The notes beneath the pieces were generated by a model. The model did no database searches and was not told where the DNA came from. It saw nothing but the letters and a program-made list of their open reading frames with translations. 7,643 nt of DNA, from contig JACCVC010000253.1 of assembly GCA_013698305.1 (NCBI GenBank), forward strand, positions 1-7,643. The letters are read 5' to 3'. A program made the position numbers and the translations under genes. Shown piece after piece: positions 1 through 6,081 of the stretch; positions within the stretch are counted from its first letter, which is position 1, and the number at the start of each line of letters is the position of its first letter. Origin of the DNA: Chloroflexia bacterium. GTDB taxonomy: Bacteria > Chloroflexota > Chloroflexia > Thermomicrobiales > UBA6265.

Positions 1-718
1 ATTCGGGCGCGATGGCAAGCGGAATCAGCCGGGAATCGGCGAGCGGCACGATCCGCTGGCTCAGACCGGAACCGTCGTCCTCGATCACCGACCGCGCCCG
101 CCCGAGCGTCGATCGCACGAGCTCCGCATGCTCCGTCGCGTCGGGCGTGCCGGTCGCGTCGGCGGAGACAACCTCGATTACGAGCCGGTCCAGGCGAACG
201 ATGGTCACCAGCCGGTCATCCAGCGACGTCACCACCCGATACGTCGTCGCCTCGTCGACCGCCGGGTCGAACAGCTCAGCATCCTCCAAGAGCGCCCCCG
301 ACATCAGCGCCGCGATCAGCTCCGCCCCTTCATCGTCCGCGAATTCGTGGATCGTGGTCTCGATTGCCGCCAGCGGCGTGCTGGTGCGAATACTCCGGTC
401 TTCCAGCAGCACGAGTGTTTGGATATACCCCTGTTGCCACGCCGCAGCGTCCAGCGCCTCCGCCACTAGGCCCGCCTCCACCTCACGATCCTGCGCGATC
501 AGGTACCGCGCATCCTGAAGCGTCAGATACCCTCCCGCGGCGAACTGAAAACCGGCCTCGTCCACCTCATGTGGCGGGAGCGGCATCGCCGCCAGATCAG
601 CGAAGCGCTGGTCATCTTCGTCCTGATACACAAACCCCGGCTGCGATGTCCCAAACAGCCCAATCGCGACCAGCAGGACCATCATCGGGCGTAGAAGCTT
701 CTCGGCGGCATACGGCAT
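1..718 (-). CDS. Exported protein of unknown function, C-terminus beyond the window
   Basis: The frame is open for 239 codons from ATG 718-716 to the left edge, so the 3' end is missing. AGGGAG at 727-732 lies 8 bases upstream of this ATG and supports it; Met12 and Met13 are possible alternative starts. The N-terminus looks like a signal peptide: Lys8 and Arg11, then a hydrophobic stretch at about residues 12-23. There is no Cys in or just after it, so it is not an obvious lipoprotein although lgt is the neighbour. After an acidic linker (about 31-55), residues 65-145 look mainly helical, and residues about 158-186 alternate in a strand-like pattern (TYRVVTSLDD, VTIVRLDRLVIEVV). I recognise no catalytic motif or named family. 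It probably acts outside the membrane or anchored to it. It lies 196 bases downstream of lgt, and that gap is mostly filled by an inverted-repeat element, so it may have its own promoter. The gene call is strong; its function is unknown. Confidence 0.8.
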   Translation of the reverse strand, partial: MPYAAEKLLRPMMVLLVAIGLFGTSQPGFVYQDEDDQRFADLAAMPLPPHEVDEAGFQFAAGGYLTLQDARYLIAQDREVEAGLVAEALDAAAWQQGYIQTLVLLEDRSIRTSTPLAAIETTIHEFADDEGAELIAALMSGALLEDAELFDPAVDEATTYRVVTSLDDRLVTIVRLDRLVIEVVSADATGTPDATEHAELVRSTLGRARSVIEDDGSGLSQRIVPLADSRLIPLAIAPE

Positions 719-726
719 CCGGATAA

Positions 727-732
727 CTCCCT
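727..732 (-). promoter_or_regulatory. Ribosome binding site deciding the start of the exported protein
   Basis: On the minus strand AGGGAG stands 8 bases before the ATG at 718. It is the main evidence for a gene that runs off the left edge of the window. Confidence 0.7.
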
Positions 733-752
733 GGCGATAATCCGGTTCGATT

Positions 753-919
753 CGTAGGGGCGGACCTCGGCAGGAGTCGTCCGCCCGGTCTGAGCGAAGC
801 TCGCACAATGGTGTCGGTCACGGGGTGTTTCCATTGCAACGCACATCGTCATCACAGTATTGTCCGCCGCAAGCGGCGAACCAGGTGGACGACTCCCTGC
901 GGGGAGGTCCATCCCTACG
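753..919. repeat. MITE-like inverted pair of CGTAGGG hairpin repeats (copies A and B)
   Basis: Copy A reads on the plus strand from 753 to about 814 and copy B on the minus strand from 919 to about 854, so they face each other across about 39 bases. Shared blocks in order are CGTAGGG, GGACCTC, GCAG, GAGTCGTCC and GGT, then a short second hairpin, then ACAAT followed by TGT. In copy A the first hairpin pairs GGGCGGA with TCCGCCC; in copy B GGAC-CTCCC pairs with GGGAG-GTCC with a two-base bulge. The second hairpins are GAGC-GAA-GCTC (792-802) in A and CGCCGC-AA-GCGGCG (865-878) in B. Their sequences differ but the folding is kept. One C-G pair in A is T-A in B, which suggests selection on pairing. 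There is no ORF inside and no clear target-site duplication. A small non-autonomous mobile element or a REP-like palindrome is the best description, by inference. The element fills most of the gap between lgt and the exported-protein gene. Confidence 0.7.
887..910 (-). terminator. Hairpin directly after lgt, possible terminator
   Basis: Four bases after the lgt stop codon the minus strand folds into a stem of nine pairs (GGACCTCCC against GGGAG-TC-GTCC, with a two-base TC bulge) around a four-base loop. No U-run follows, so it is not a classical intrinsic terminator. It may block 3' exonucleases or help an atypical terminator. It is also the first hairpin of repeat copy B. Confidence 0.35.
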
Positions 920-1733
920 GTTCCGACTCGGACACTTGATCTCCCGATTGCTGATCCAACCATCGCGAACCAACCATCACCGCAAATCCAGCCAGCACCA
1001 GCGCCAGGCTCAGCCAGTAGGCGGCCGGCCATGGACCAATCGTCAGACTGTCGGTGCGAATCCGTTCGATCAGCAACCGCGCTACGCCATAGGCGATAAG
1101 ATAGATGCCCATGACGTCTCCTGCCCGCATCCAGCCGCTCTTCGGCATTCGCAACACCAGCCACAATAGCAGGATCGCGTTCGCCAGGTTGAACAGCGAT
1201 TCGTAAAGAAACGTCGGGTGAAAGGTCGCCACATCCTCATACCCGGCCGGACGGTTGTCAGGATCGATTGTCACCGCCCACGGCAGGTCACTCGGCGTGC
1301 CGTACGCCTCCTGGTTGGCCCAGTTGCCCCACCGCCCGATCGCCTGCCCCAGCGCCACGCCGGGGACGATCAGGTCGGCCCACGTCAGGAAAGATTGCCG
1401 GTGACGCCGTGTGTACCACCAGGTCACCAGCACCCCGACGATCAGCGCGCCGTGGATCGACATCCCGCCGGATCGGATGTTGAGCGCTTCGGACGGGTTG
1501 TCGAGAAAGTAGTCCCACCGCAGCAGCACGTAGTAGAGCCGCGCCCCGACCAGCGCCGAGATCACCACCACCGGCGCCATGTCGAGCAGGAACTCCTGGT
1601 CCAGCCCTCGCTTCGACGCCAGCCAGGTCGCCAAGCCGATCGCCGCGAAAATCCCGATCAGGATGAACAGTGCGTACCACCGCACATCGAACGGGCCTAT
1701 CGAGATGGCAACGGAATCATTGAGAACGGGCAT
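915..1733 (-). CDS. lgt: Phosphatidylglycerol-prolipoprotein diacylglyceryl transferase
   Basis: Lgt is an inner-membrane enzyme that moves diacylglycerol from phosphatidylglycerol to the lipobox cysteine of prolipoproteins, the first step of lipoprotein maturation. The 272-residue product is of normal length. After a short N-terminus ending in IGPFDVRWYAL (Y20) come about seven hydrophobic segments, near 19-38, 50-70, 92-107, 120-131, 182-196, 206-224 and 237-256. H94 in GGMSIHGAL and the signature GRWGNWANQEAYG (133-145, with R134, N137, N140, E142 and G145) match the Lgt active-site region. HPTFLYE (172-178) and R219/E223 in the ARLLIER stretch match the family's C-terminal conserved residues. 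The frame is open upstream to 1841, but ATG 1733 gives the usual Lgt N-terminus and has a modest AGGA about 10 bases before it; the extra 36 residues do not look like Lgt. The stop codon TAG lies inside the end of repeat copy B. Identification is secure; the start is fairly secure. Confidence 0.95.
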   Translation of the reverse strand: MPVLNDSVAISIGPFDVRWYALFILIGIFAAIGLATWLASKRGLDQEFLLDMAPVVVISALVGARLYYVLLRWDYFLDNPSEALNIRSGGMSIHGALIVGVLVTWWYTRRHRQSFLTWADLIVPGVALGQAIGRWGNWANQEAYGTPSDLPWAVTIDPDNRPAGYEDVATFHPTFLYESLFNLANAILLLWLVLRMPKSGWMRAGDVMGIYLIAYGVARLLIERIRTDSLTIGPWPAAYWLSLALVLAGFAVMVGSRWLDQQSGDQVSESEP

Positions 1734-1839
1734 GGATATGCAATCCTGCTGGCTATCGCTGGTGGTTCCCAAGCCTCGGCGGCCATGTAGCTTCAGCCAG
1801 GTAGCGTCGGCCCGATAGTGACCGACATCTCTCCTTCGC

Positions 1840-1866
1840 AAACCTCCGCCATAACCGCCGAGGTTT
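1840..1866 (-). terminator. Hairpin downstream of the PPOX gene, possible terminator
   Basis: AAACCTC (1840-1846) and GAGGTTT (1860-1866) form a perfect seven-base inverted repeat with a 13-base loop, about 30 bases beyond the PPOX stop. On the minus strand the right arm ends in only three Ts, so termination would be weak. It could equally be a leader hairpin of lgt. Confidence 0.3.
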
Positions 1867-1895
1867 CGAGCAAAGCAACCTGTGACGCTGTCAGC

Positions 1896-2326
1896 CTATT
1901 GCTCCATCATTGCGGCAATGCCGGTCATGTGGCTCGGTGTCAGTCGGCACACGAGATCATCCGGAAAGCCGTCCATCTGGACAAATGCTTTCGCCCCATC
2001 TTCGCCGATATAGCGGGAGGCGATAATCATCGCCCAATGCAGCACCTGTTCCATATCGTCCACGACAGTCACTGGACCTTCCACATTGGCATACGAAAAC
2101 GGAGGGCTGTCATCGTCCACGGCGAGGGCGGCAGACGCTGTTCGGCTGAAGTTCTTTGCTTTGACGGAATCGGACGATGTGACGAAGACGATGTCGTTGC
2201 CGTCGACCGTAAACCAGATCGTCGCCACATGTGGTCGACCGCAAACCAGATCGTCGCCACATGCCCCGTCCGTGGTTCTTGCATGAGAAATGCCATGATC
2301 TCCTGGTCGTTCATCTTGTGAGCCAT
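1896..2326 (-). pseudogene. PPOX-class (flavin/F420 split-barrel) protein gene broken by a frameshift
   Basis: The gene starts at ATG 2326, with GGAAGGA at 2334-2340 as ribosome binding site. It reads MAHKMNDQEIMAFLMQEPRT then GHVATIWF, after which the frame runs out at 2069. The rest of the protein continues in another minus frame from GRPHVATIWFTVDGND to the TAG at 1896-1898. The joined sequence looks like the pyridoxamine-phosphate-oxidase-like family, many members of which bind F420 or FMN: DSVKAKN resembles the usual TVKxxNL, then ALAVDDDSPPFSY, VEGPVTVV, and a helix with WAMIIASRYIGEDGAK. The break falls near 2240 within a 32-base tandem repeat. Adding one base near 2240 gives 143 residues with family-like ATI-xxx-GRP spacing; removing one 32-base unit gives 132 residues but loses about 11 normally present. 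As read, translation yields a 85-residue product from ATG 2326 lacking most of the barrel. A sequencing or assembly error is possible. No slippery heptamer suggests programmed frameshifting. Confidence 0.8.
2202..2265. repeat. Near-perfect 32-base tandem repeat inside the PPOX gene
   Basis: Units 2202-2233 and 2234-2265 differ at one internal base (t2210 against c2242) and at the last two bases. The unit length is not a multiple of three, so the repeat coincides with the frame change. Both units read HVATIWF in their respective frames. Confidence 0.85.
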
Positions 2327-2333
2327 CGGATAG

Positions 2334-2340
2334 TCCTTCC
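2334..2340 (-). promoter_or_regulatory. Ribosome binding site of the PPOX gene
   Basis: GGAAGGA on the minus strand lies 7 bases before ATG 2326. It fixes the start of the first half of the broken gene and indicates that the gene was once well translated. Confidence 0.7.
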
Positions 2341-2360
2341 ATGAACAACGTGATTCGCTG

Positions 2361-2412
2361 TCTTTGCGAGCGCAATTCCGCACGCCGGGCAGGCACGGAG
2401 TCTGCCCCTACG
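2361..2412 (-). repeat. Third CGTAGGG hairpin repeat (copy C), after the kinase gene
   Basis: On the minus strand the element starts CGTAGGGGCAGAC and folds GGGCAG (2407-2402) with CTGCCC (2392-2387) around nine bases. A second hairpin follows, TTGCG-CT-CGCAA (2375-2364). The start, the two-hairpin layout and the CCCGG after the first stem match copy A at 753. It lies between the kinase stop codon, which it contains, and the PPOX start. It may also serve as a 3' end structure for the rel-kinase transcript; there is no U-run. Confidence 0.55.
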
Positions 2413-3364
2413 TGTTTGCCGCCGACAAAAACGCCTTGATCTCCGCCCGCGTCGGCAAGCCTGGCCAGGCACCCGCCTTCGTCGTCGCCAACGCCCCCGC
2501 CGCCATCGCGAACCGGACATCGTCGTCGTCAGGTGACGTCCAGCCTCGATCCAGCAACCGCGACGTCAACGCCGCCGTGAAGGCGTCTCCAGCGCCGGTC
2601 GGCTCGACGACATCCACGGCGAATACCGGCAGGTGTCGGATGCCCTCTTCCCGGTTGCGATACCAGACGCCCCGACCGCCGTCAGTCACCACGATCGTGA
2701 TCGCGGGATACTCAGCCAGTCGCTCGATAGCGGCCTCAGGCGTCTCATCACCCCAAACGCCTCGAGCATCGTCCAGGCTGACCTTGATCAGGAACGCCTC
2801 CCGCAAGAATGGCTCGATCACCGCTCGCACTTGCGCCAGCGTCGGCCAGAGGCTCGGTCGCAGATTGACATCGAACACCACCGACACGTTGTTGGCCTGC
2901 GCCAGCGCCAATGCGGCCATCGCGCCTCGCCGCGAGCCGGGGTCCGACAGCATCACCGACCCCGCAATCAGCGCCGACGCCTCGCCTGGCCGCGCCGCGT
3001 CGGCGTCGTGCTCGGAAAACAACCGATCCGCCAACCGCAGCAACTGGAAATCGGCGTCACCGCGATCATTGGTCCACGCCAGCGCCAGCGAGGTCGCCGC
3101 ATCCCGCGTCAGGCGCATCGCACTGACGTCAACACCCTCGGCTTTCAACGCATCCCGCAGCCGAATGCCGAACGAGTCATGCCCGACCACTGTCCCAAGA
3201 TGCACCGGCACGCCCAGCCGGGCCAGCGCCACGGCGACATTGGCCGGCGCCCCGCCTTCCCGAATCGCGAGTCGGTCAGCGTGTAGCAGATCGCGATTGT
3301 CCTCAGCAATGAGATCGATCAGACACTCGCCGATCGCAAGTACCGACCGGTTGGGGTCCACCAT
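2408..3364 (-). CDS. PfkB-family carbohydrate kinase, fructokinase-like
   Basis: This is a cytoplasmic ATP-dependent sugar kinase of the ribokinase/PfkB fold, 318 residues, of normal length. The N-terminal strand VLAIGECLIDLIA (8-20) leads to the first signature GGAPANVAVALARLG (37-51, with N42), which helps bind the sugar. FDVNLRPSLW (164-173) is the FDxNxRxxLW pattern common in fructokinases and 2-keto-3-deoxygluconate kinases. VVTDGGRGVWY (225-235) forms part of the nucleotide site. The second signature EPTGAGDAF (254-262) supplies the anion hole and the catalytic base D260. Fructokinase is my first guess for the substrate; KDG kinase or another ribokinase-family activity is possible, so no symbol is given. 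Its ATG (3364-3362) follows the TAG of rel with no bases between, and I see no good ribosome binding site, so translation is probably coupled to rel. The stop TAG lies in the end of repeat copy C. Confidence 0.92.
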   Translation of the reverse strand: MVDPNRSVLAIGECLIDLIAEDNRDLLHADRLAIREGGAPANVAVALARLGVPVHLGTVVGHDSFGIRLRDALKAEGVDVSAMRLTRDAATSLALAWTNDRGDADFQLLRLADRLFSEHDADAARPGEASALIAGSVMLSDPGSRRGAMAALALAQANNVSVVFDVNLRPSLWPTLAQVRAVIEPFLREAFLIKVSLDDARGVWGDETPEAAIERLAEYPAITIVVTDGGRGVWYRNREEGIRHLPVFAVDVVEPTGAGDAFTAALTSRLLDRGWTSPDDDDVRFAMAAGALATTKAGAWPGLPTRAEIKAFLSAANT

Positions 3365-5665
3365 CTAGCTAGCCCAGGCCTGGCGAGTGGTCGAGGAGTT
3401 GTCGCGCTGCACGTCGAGCACGTCGCGCACCGACTCCAGCCGGTGCATCACCCGGCTCAGATGCCCGACACCCTCGACCTCCACCGTGAGCAACAGCGTC
3501 ACCGTGCGGTCATCATGGGTCTGCGTCAGCACCGACAGGATATTGACCCGTTCCTCCGCCAGCAGGATGCTCATGTCCTTCAGCAGGCCAACGCGGTCCA
3601 GCGCCGAAACGCGTACCGGCACGGGATAGGTCGCCAGGCTCTCCTTGCCCCACGACACTGGCACTAAACGATCCGAATCCTGCATGTTGACGATGTTGGT
3701 GCAGTCCCGGTGGTGATAGATAATTCCGCGCCCGCGAGAGATATAGCCCACGATCGGATCGCCCGGCACCGGGCGGCAGCAGTTCGCCTGCGTCGTCAGC
3801 AGGTTGCCGACCCCGAGCACCTCCACCCGCGCCGGTGACGAAGGCGACTTGATGTCGGCATTGACGGGGAAGACATCCTTGGGCGTCTGGTCGAGCCTGG
3901 AAACGATGAGCTGTGACGACACGCCGCCATAGCCGATCGCCGCCAGAAAATCATCAAGCTTGCTGTAGCGCGGGAAGAGCTCCAGCACGTCTTCGAGCTT
4001 GCGCTCGACTCCCAGCCGCTTGAGCTCGCGCTCCAGTTGCGACTTGCCCTGGGCGATGTTCTCGTCCCGCTGCTGGCGTCGGAACCACTGCCGGATCTTC
4101 TCGCGGGCCGAGGCGGTCTTGACATACTCGTCACCCGCCTGGAGCCAGTCCCGCCGGGGGCCACTCACCGTCTTGCTGGTGCGAATCTTCACGACCTGGC
4201 CGTTTTGCAGCTTGTAGTACAGCGGTACCATCTGGCCATTGACCGTCGCGCTCACGGCGTGATGCCCAACCTGCGTGTGGATGCGATAGGCGAAATCGAC
4301 GGGCGTCGCCCCGTTGGGAAGCTCGATGATGTCCCCTGCCGGGGTGAAGACGTAGACCATGTCCTGGAAGACGTCCGACTTGAGCGACTCGACGAACTCC
4401 TCGGCGTCCGCCACCTCGTCGCGCCAGTCCATCAGCTGCCGCAGCCAGGTGATCTTGGCCTCGAGCCGCTGGTCCGACTTGCCGCCCTCCTTGTATCGCC
4501 AGTGGGCGGCGATGCCGTACTCGGCGAGCTGGTGCATCTCGCGAGTCCGAATCTGGATTTCGACCGGATGCGCGCTCGGCCCAATCACCGCCGAGTGCAG
4601 GCTCCGGTACATGCTCTCCTTGGGCGTGGCGATGTAGTCATCGATCTCGCCCGGCACCGGGTGCCACCGACTGTGAACGATCCCCAGCACGCTATAACAA
4701 TCCTGCACGGTCTCCACGATGATCCGGATGCCGATCACATCGTAGATCTCGTCGAAGGCGCGCTTCTTCCGATTCATTTTCCGGTAAATGGAATAGATGT
4801 GCTTCTTGCGGCCTGTCATCTCGGCGCGGATGCCGGCGGCGGAGACCAGATCGTCCATCTCCTTGACGACCTTGTTGATGAAGTCGGCGCTATCGTCTCC
4901 GCGCTGTTCCAACTCGGACGAGATGCGGGCATACTCTTCGGGTTGGAGATAGCGAAAGGCCAGGTCCTCAAGTTCGGACTTGACCTGCCAGATTCCCAGT
5001 CGATTGGCCAATGGAGCGTAGATCTCCATGGTCTGTTGGGCGATGCGTACCTGCTTGTTGCGAGGCATCGCGTCCAGCGTGCGCATGTTGTGGAGCCGGT
5101 CGGCGAGCTTGATCAGCACCACGCCGATGTCGTCCACCATCGCCAGAAACATCTTGCGAAGGCTCTCCGCCTGCTGGTCGTTTTCCCGAACGTCACCGTC
5201 TGGCTCTGGCGCCCACTTCAATTGACTCAATTTGGTGACGCCTTCGACGAGACTCGCCGTGCGCGCTCCAAAGACTTCGGCGATCTCTTCGCTGGAGACA
5301 GGCGTGTCCTCAACCACGTCGTGCAGGAGGCCACCGGCAATCGTCTCCGCGTCGAGGTGCATGTGCGCGAGGATGGTCGCCACCTCGACCGGGTGGACGA
5401 AATACGGCTCACCCGACTTGCGCAGGTCTCCATCATGCGCCGCCGCGGCCATCAACACCGCCCTGGCGACCCGCGGGATGTCCCCGACCAGCGAATCCGC
5501 CTCCAACGCGGATGCCAACCGATTGAGAGACGCCAGCACCGCCGGGTCACTCTGGTCGGGATTTCGCGCGTCCAGGCCCGATACCGGTTGGTCCGGTAGG
5601 TCGAGCCTGGCCAGTTCTTCCCAGAGCGAGTGTTGGGTGGCGGTCGTCAAAAAGCTGTCTCCCAT
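3365..5665 (-). CDS. rel: Long RelA/SpoT-type (p)ppGpp synthetase/hydrolase
   Basis: The 766-residue protein has the full RSH layout and controls the alarmone (p)ppGpp in the cytoplasm and at the ribosome. The hydrolase HD domain (about 65-215) keeps H91, H115-D116 in HDVVEDT, E119-D120, and D189/N193 in KLADRLHN, so hydrolysis should work. The synthetase domain (about 270-395) has GRKKHIYSIYRKM, D309 in YDVIGIRI, YRSLH (353-357) and E369 in VEIQIRT. At 340-343 it reads EIDD, the EXDD motif usually tied to monofunctional RelA rather than the RXKD of bifunctional enzymes. Then come TGS (about 433-497), a helical region, a conserved-Cys domain with C629-C630 and C655, and an ACT domain (about 680-755). 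About 40 residues precede the usual family start. ATG 5665 has no clear ribosome binding site; a TTG at codon 6 (5650-5648) has GGGAG about 8-9 bases before it, so the true start may be there. The kinase gene follows without a gap. Confidence 0.96.
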   Translation of the reverse strand: MGDSFLTTATQHSLWEELARLDLPDQPVSGLDARNPDQSDPAVLASLNRLASALEADSLVGDIPRVARAVLMAAAAHDGDLRKSGEPYFVHPVEVATILAHMHLDAETIAGGLLHDVVEDTPVSSEEIAEVFGARTASLVEGVTKLSQLKWAPEPDGDVRENDQQAESLRKMFLAMVDDIGVVLIKLADRLHNMRTLDAMPRNKQVRIAQQTMEIYAPLANRLGIWQVKSELEDLAFRYLQPEEYARISSELEQRGDDSADFINKVVKEMDDLVSAAGIRAEMTGRKKHIYSIYRKMNRKKRAFDEIYDVIGIRIIVETVQDCYSVLGIVHSRWHPVPGEIDDYIATPKESMYRSLHSAVIGPSAHPVEIQIRTREMHQLAEYGIAAHWRYKEGGKSDQRLEAKITWLRQLMDWRDEVADAEEFVESLKSDVFQDMVYVFTPAGDIIELPNGATPVDFAYRIHTQVGHHAVSATVNGQMVPLYYKLQNGQVVKIRTSKTVSGPRRDWLQAGDEYVKTASAREKIRQWFRRQQRDENIAQGKSQLERELKRLGVERKLEDVLELFPRYSKLDDFLAAIGYGGVSSQLIVSRLDQTPKDVFPVNADIKSPSSPARVEVLGVGNLLTTQANCCRPVPGDPIVGYISRGRGIIYHHRDCTNIVNMQDSDRLVPVSWGKESLATYPVPVRVSALDRVGLLKDMSILLAEERVNILSVLTQTHDDRTVTLLLTVEVEGVGHLSRVMHRLESVRDVLDVQRDNSSTTRQAWAS

Positions 5666-5758
5666 GCGAAAACATCTGCGATATGTGGGTGGAAGGAATG
5701 TGCGTCATCGCGGGAAAGCTGAAGTCGTCGCGGCAGCATTGCCGGTTGTGTATCACGT

Positions 5759-5788
5759 AGTGTATGCAACATCGAAATTGCGCGTCAA
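5759..5788 (-). promoter_or_regulatory. Possible sigma-70-type promoter of rel
   Basis: On the minus strand TTGACG (5788-5783, five of six matches to the -35 consensus) is followed after 18 bases by TACACT (5764-5759, four of six matches to the -10). It lies about 95 bases upstream of the rel start. The spacing and -10 are slightly off, and the organism's promoter consensus is unknown. Confidence 0.35.
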
Positions 5789-5907
5789 TGCTGGATAGTA
5801 CAAATTCTCACAATGACAACGAGACACCTTATTTACGTTCGCTACGAGACCGTCTACCGCATCGTTTCTGATCGGGAACGACGAGCCGAAAGCCCGACGT
5901 TCGCGTA

Positions 5908-5930
5908 TCGCCGACCCTGCGTCGGCATCC
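5908..5930 (-). repeat. Small hairpin repeat, copy 1
   Basis: On the plus strand it reads TCGCCGACC, six variable bases, CGGCATCC. The minus-strand RNA folds GCCGAC-GCAGG-GUCGGC with six perfect pairs. A second copy lies 128 bases away at 6036-6058 in the same orientation. Confidence 0.55.
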
Positions 5931-5968
5931 CGCCATATCAAAAGCCCATGAATTCCTGACACGAAGCG

Positions 5969-5990
5969 CTGGATGGACTTCTATCCAGCC
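5969..5990. repeat. Hairpin GCTGGAT / ATCCAGC
   Basis: A perfect seven-base inverted repeat with an eight-base loop lies just before the AT-rich palindrome. No U-run follows on either strand. It may be a regulatory or repeat-derived structure; I cannot assign a role. Confidence 0.4.
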
Positions 5991-6004
5991 CCTCTCGCTG
6001 ATTC

Positions 6005-6016
6005 TTATGTACATAA
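6005..6016. promoter_or_regulatory. 12-base palindrome overlapping a -10-like hexamer upstream of moeA
   Basis: TTATGTACATAA is a perfect palindrome in an AT-rich island about 130 bases before moeA. On the plus strand CATAAT (6012-6017) matches five of six bases of a -10 box, but there is no matching -35. It could be an operator of a dimeric regulator or a core promoter element. Confidence 0.35.
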
Positions 6017-6035
6017 TTAACCGTCCAGAGTGGCG

Positions 6036-6058
6036 TCGCCGACCTCATGCCGGCATCC
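6036..6058 (-). repeat. Small hairpin repeat, copy 2
   Basis: It matches copy 1 at 18 of 23 positions: the nine-base TCGCCGACC and eight-base CGGCATCC blocks are identical, and five of the six middle bases differ, all by transitions. In minus-strand RNA it folds GCCGGC-AUGAG-GUCGGC, where one change turns an A-U pair into G-U, so the stem survives. Confidence 0.55.
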
Positions 6059-6081
6059 AGGCCGCTCATGGTAGGATGCCG
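6051..6081 (+). repeat. Inverted repeat in the moeA leader
   Basis: CGGCATCC (6051-6058) and GGATGCCG (6074-6081) form an eight-base perfect stem with a 15-base loop, ending 62 bases before the moeA ATG. The left arm is shared with hairpin repeat copy 2. I looked for a molybdenum-cofactor riboswitch and could not recognise one. Confidence 0.4.

Noticed and set aside
12..518. Plus-strand 168-codon open frame at the left end
   Set aside because: Ser-rich shadow of the minus-strand exported-protein gene, which has a ribosome binding site and signal peptide.
1793..1828. Eleven-codon leader peptide upstream of lgt (ATG 1828, AAGGAG nearby)
   Set aside because: The ribosome binding site is only about two bases from the ATG and the peptide has no attenuator-like codon run.
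2228..2250. Programmed frameshift in the PPOX gene
   Set aside because: No slippery heptamer or downstream stimulatory structure is visible at the frame change; a tandem-repeat mutation explains it better.
2364..3368. Plus-strand 334-codon open frame opposite the kinase
   Set aside because: Ser/Arg/Ala-rich low-complexity translation with no motif, antisense to a clear PfkB kinase.
4037..5599. Plus-strand 520-codon open frame opposite rel
   Set aside because: It lies entirely antisense to rel, whose domains and catalytic residues are intact. Its composition (rich in V, D, H, R, L) is that of a complementary-frame shadow in GC-rich DNA.
5753..6014. Two short minus-strand open frames in the rel/moeA intergenic region
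   Set aside because: No ribosome binding site or motif, and they run through hairpin repeats; more likely repeat-derived noise.
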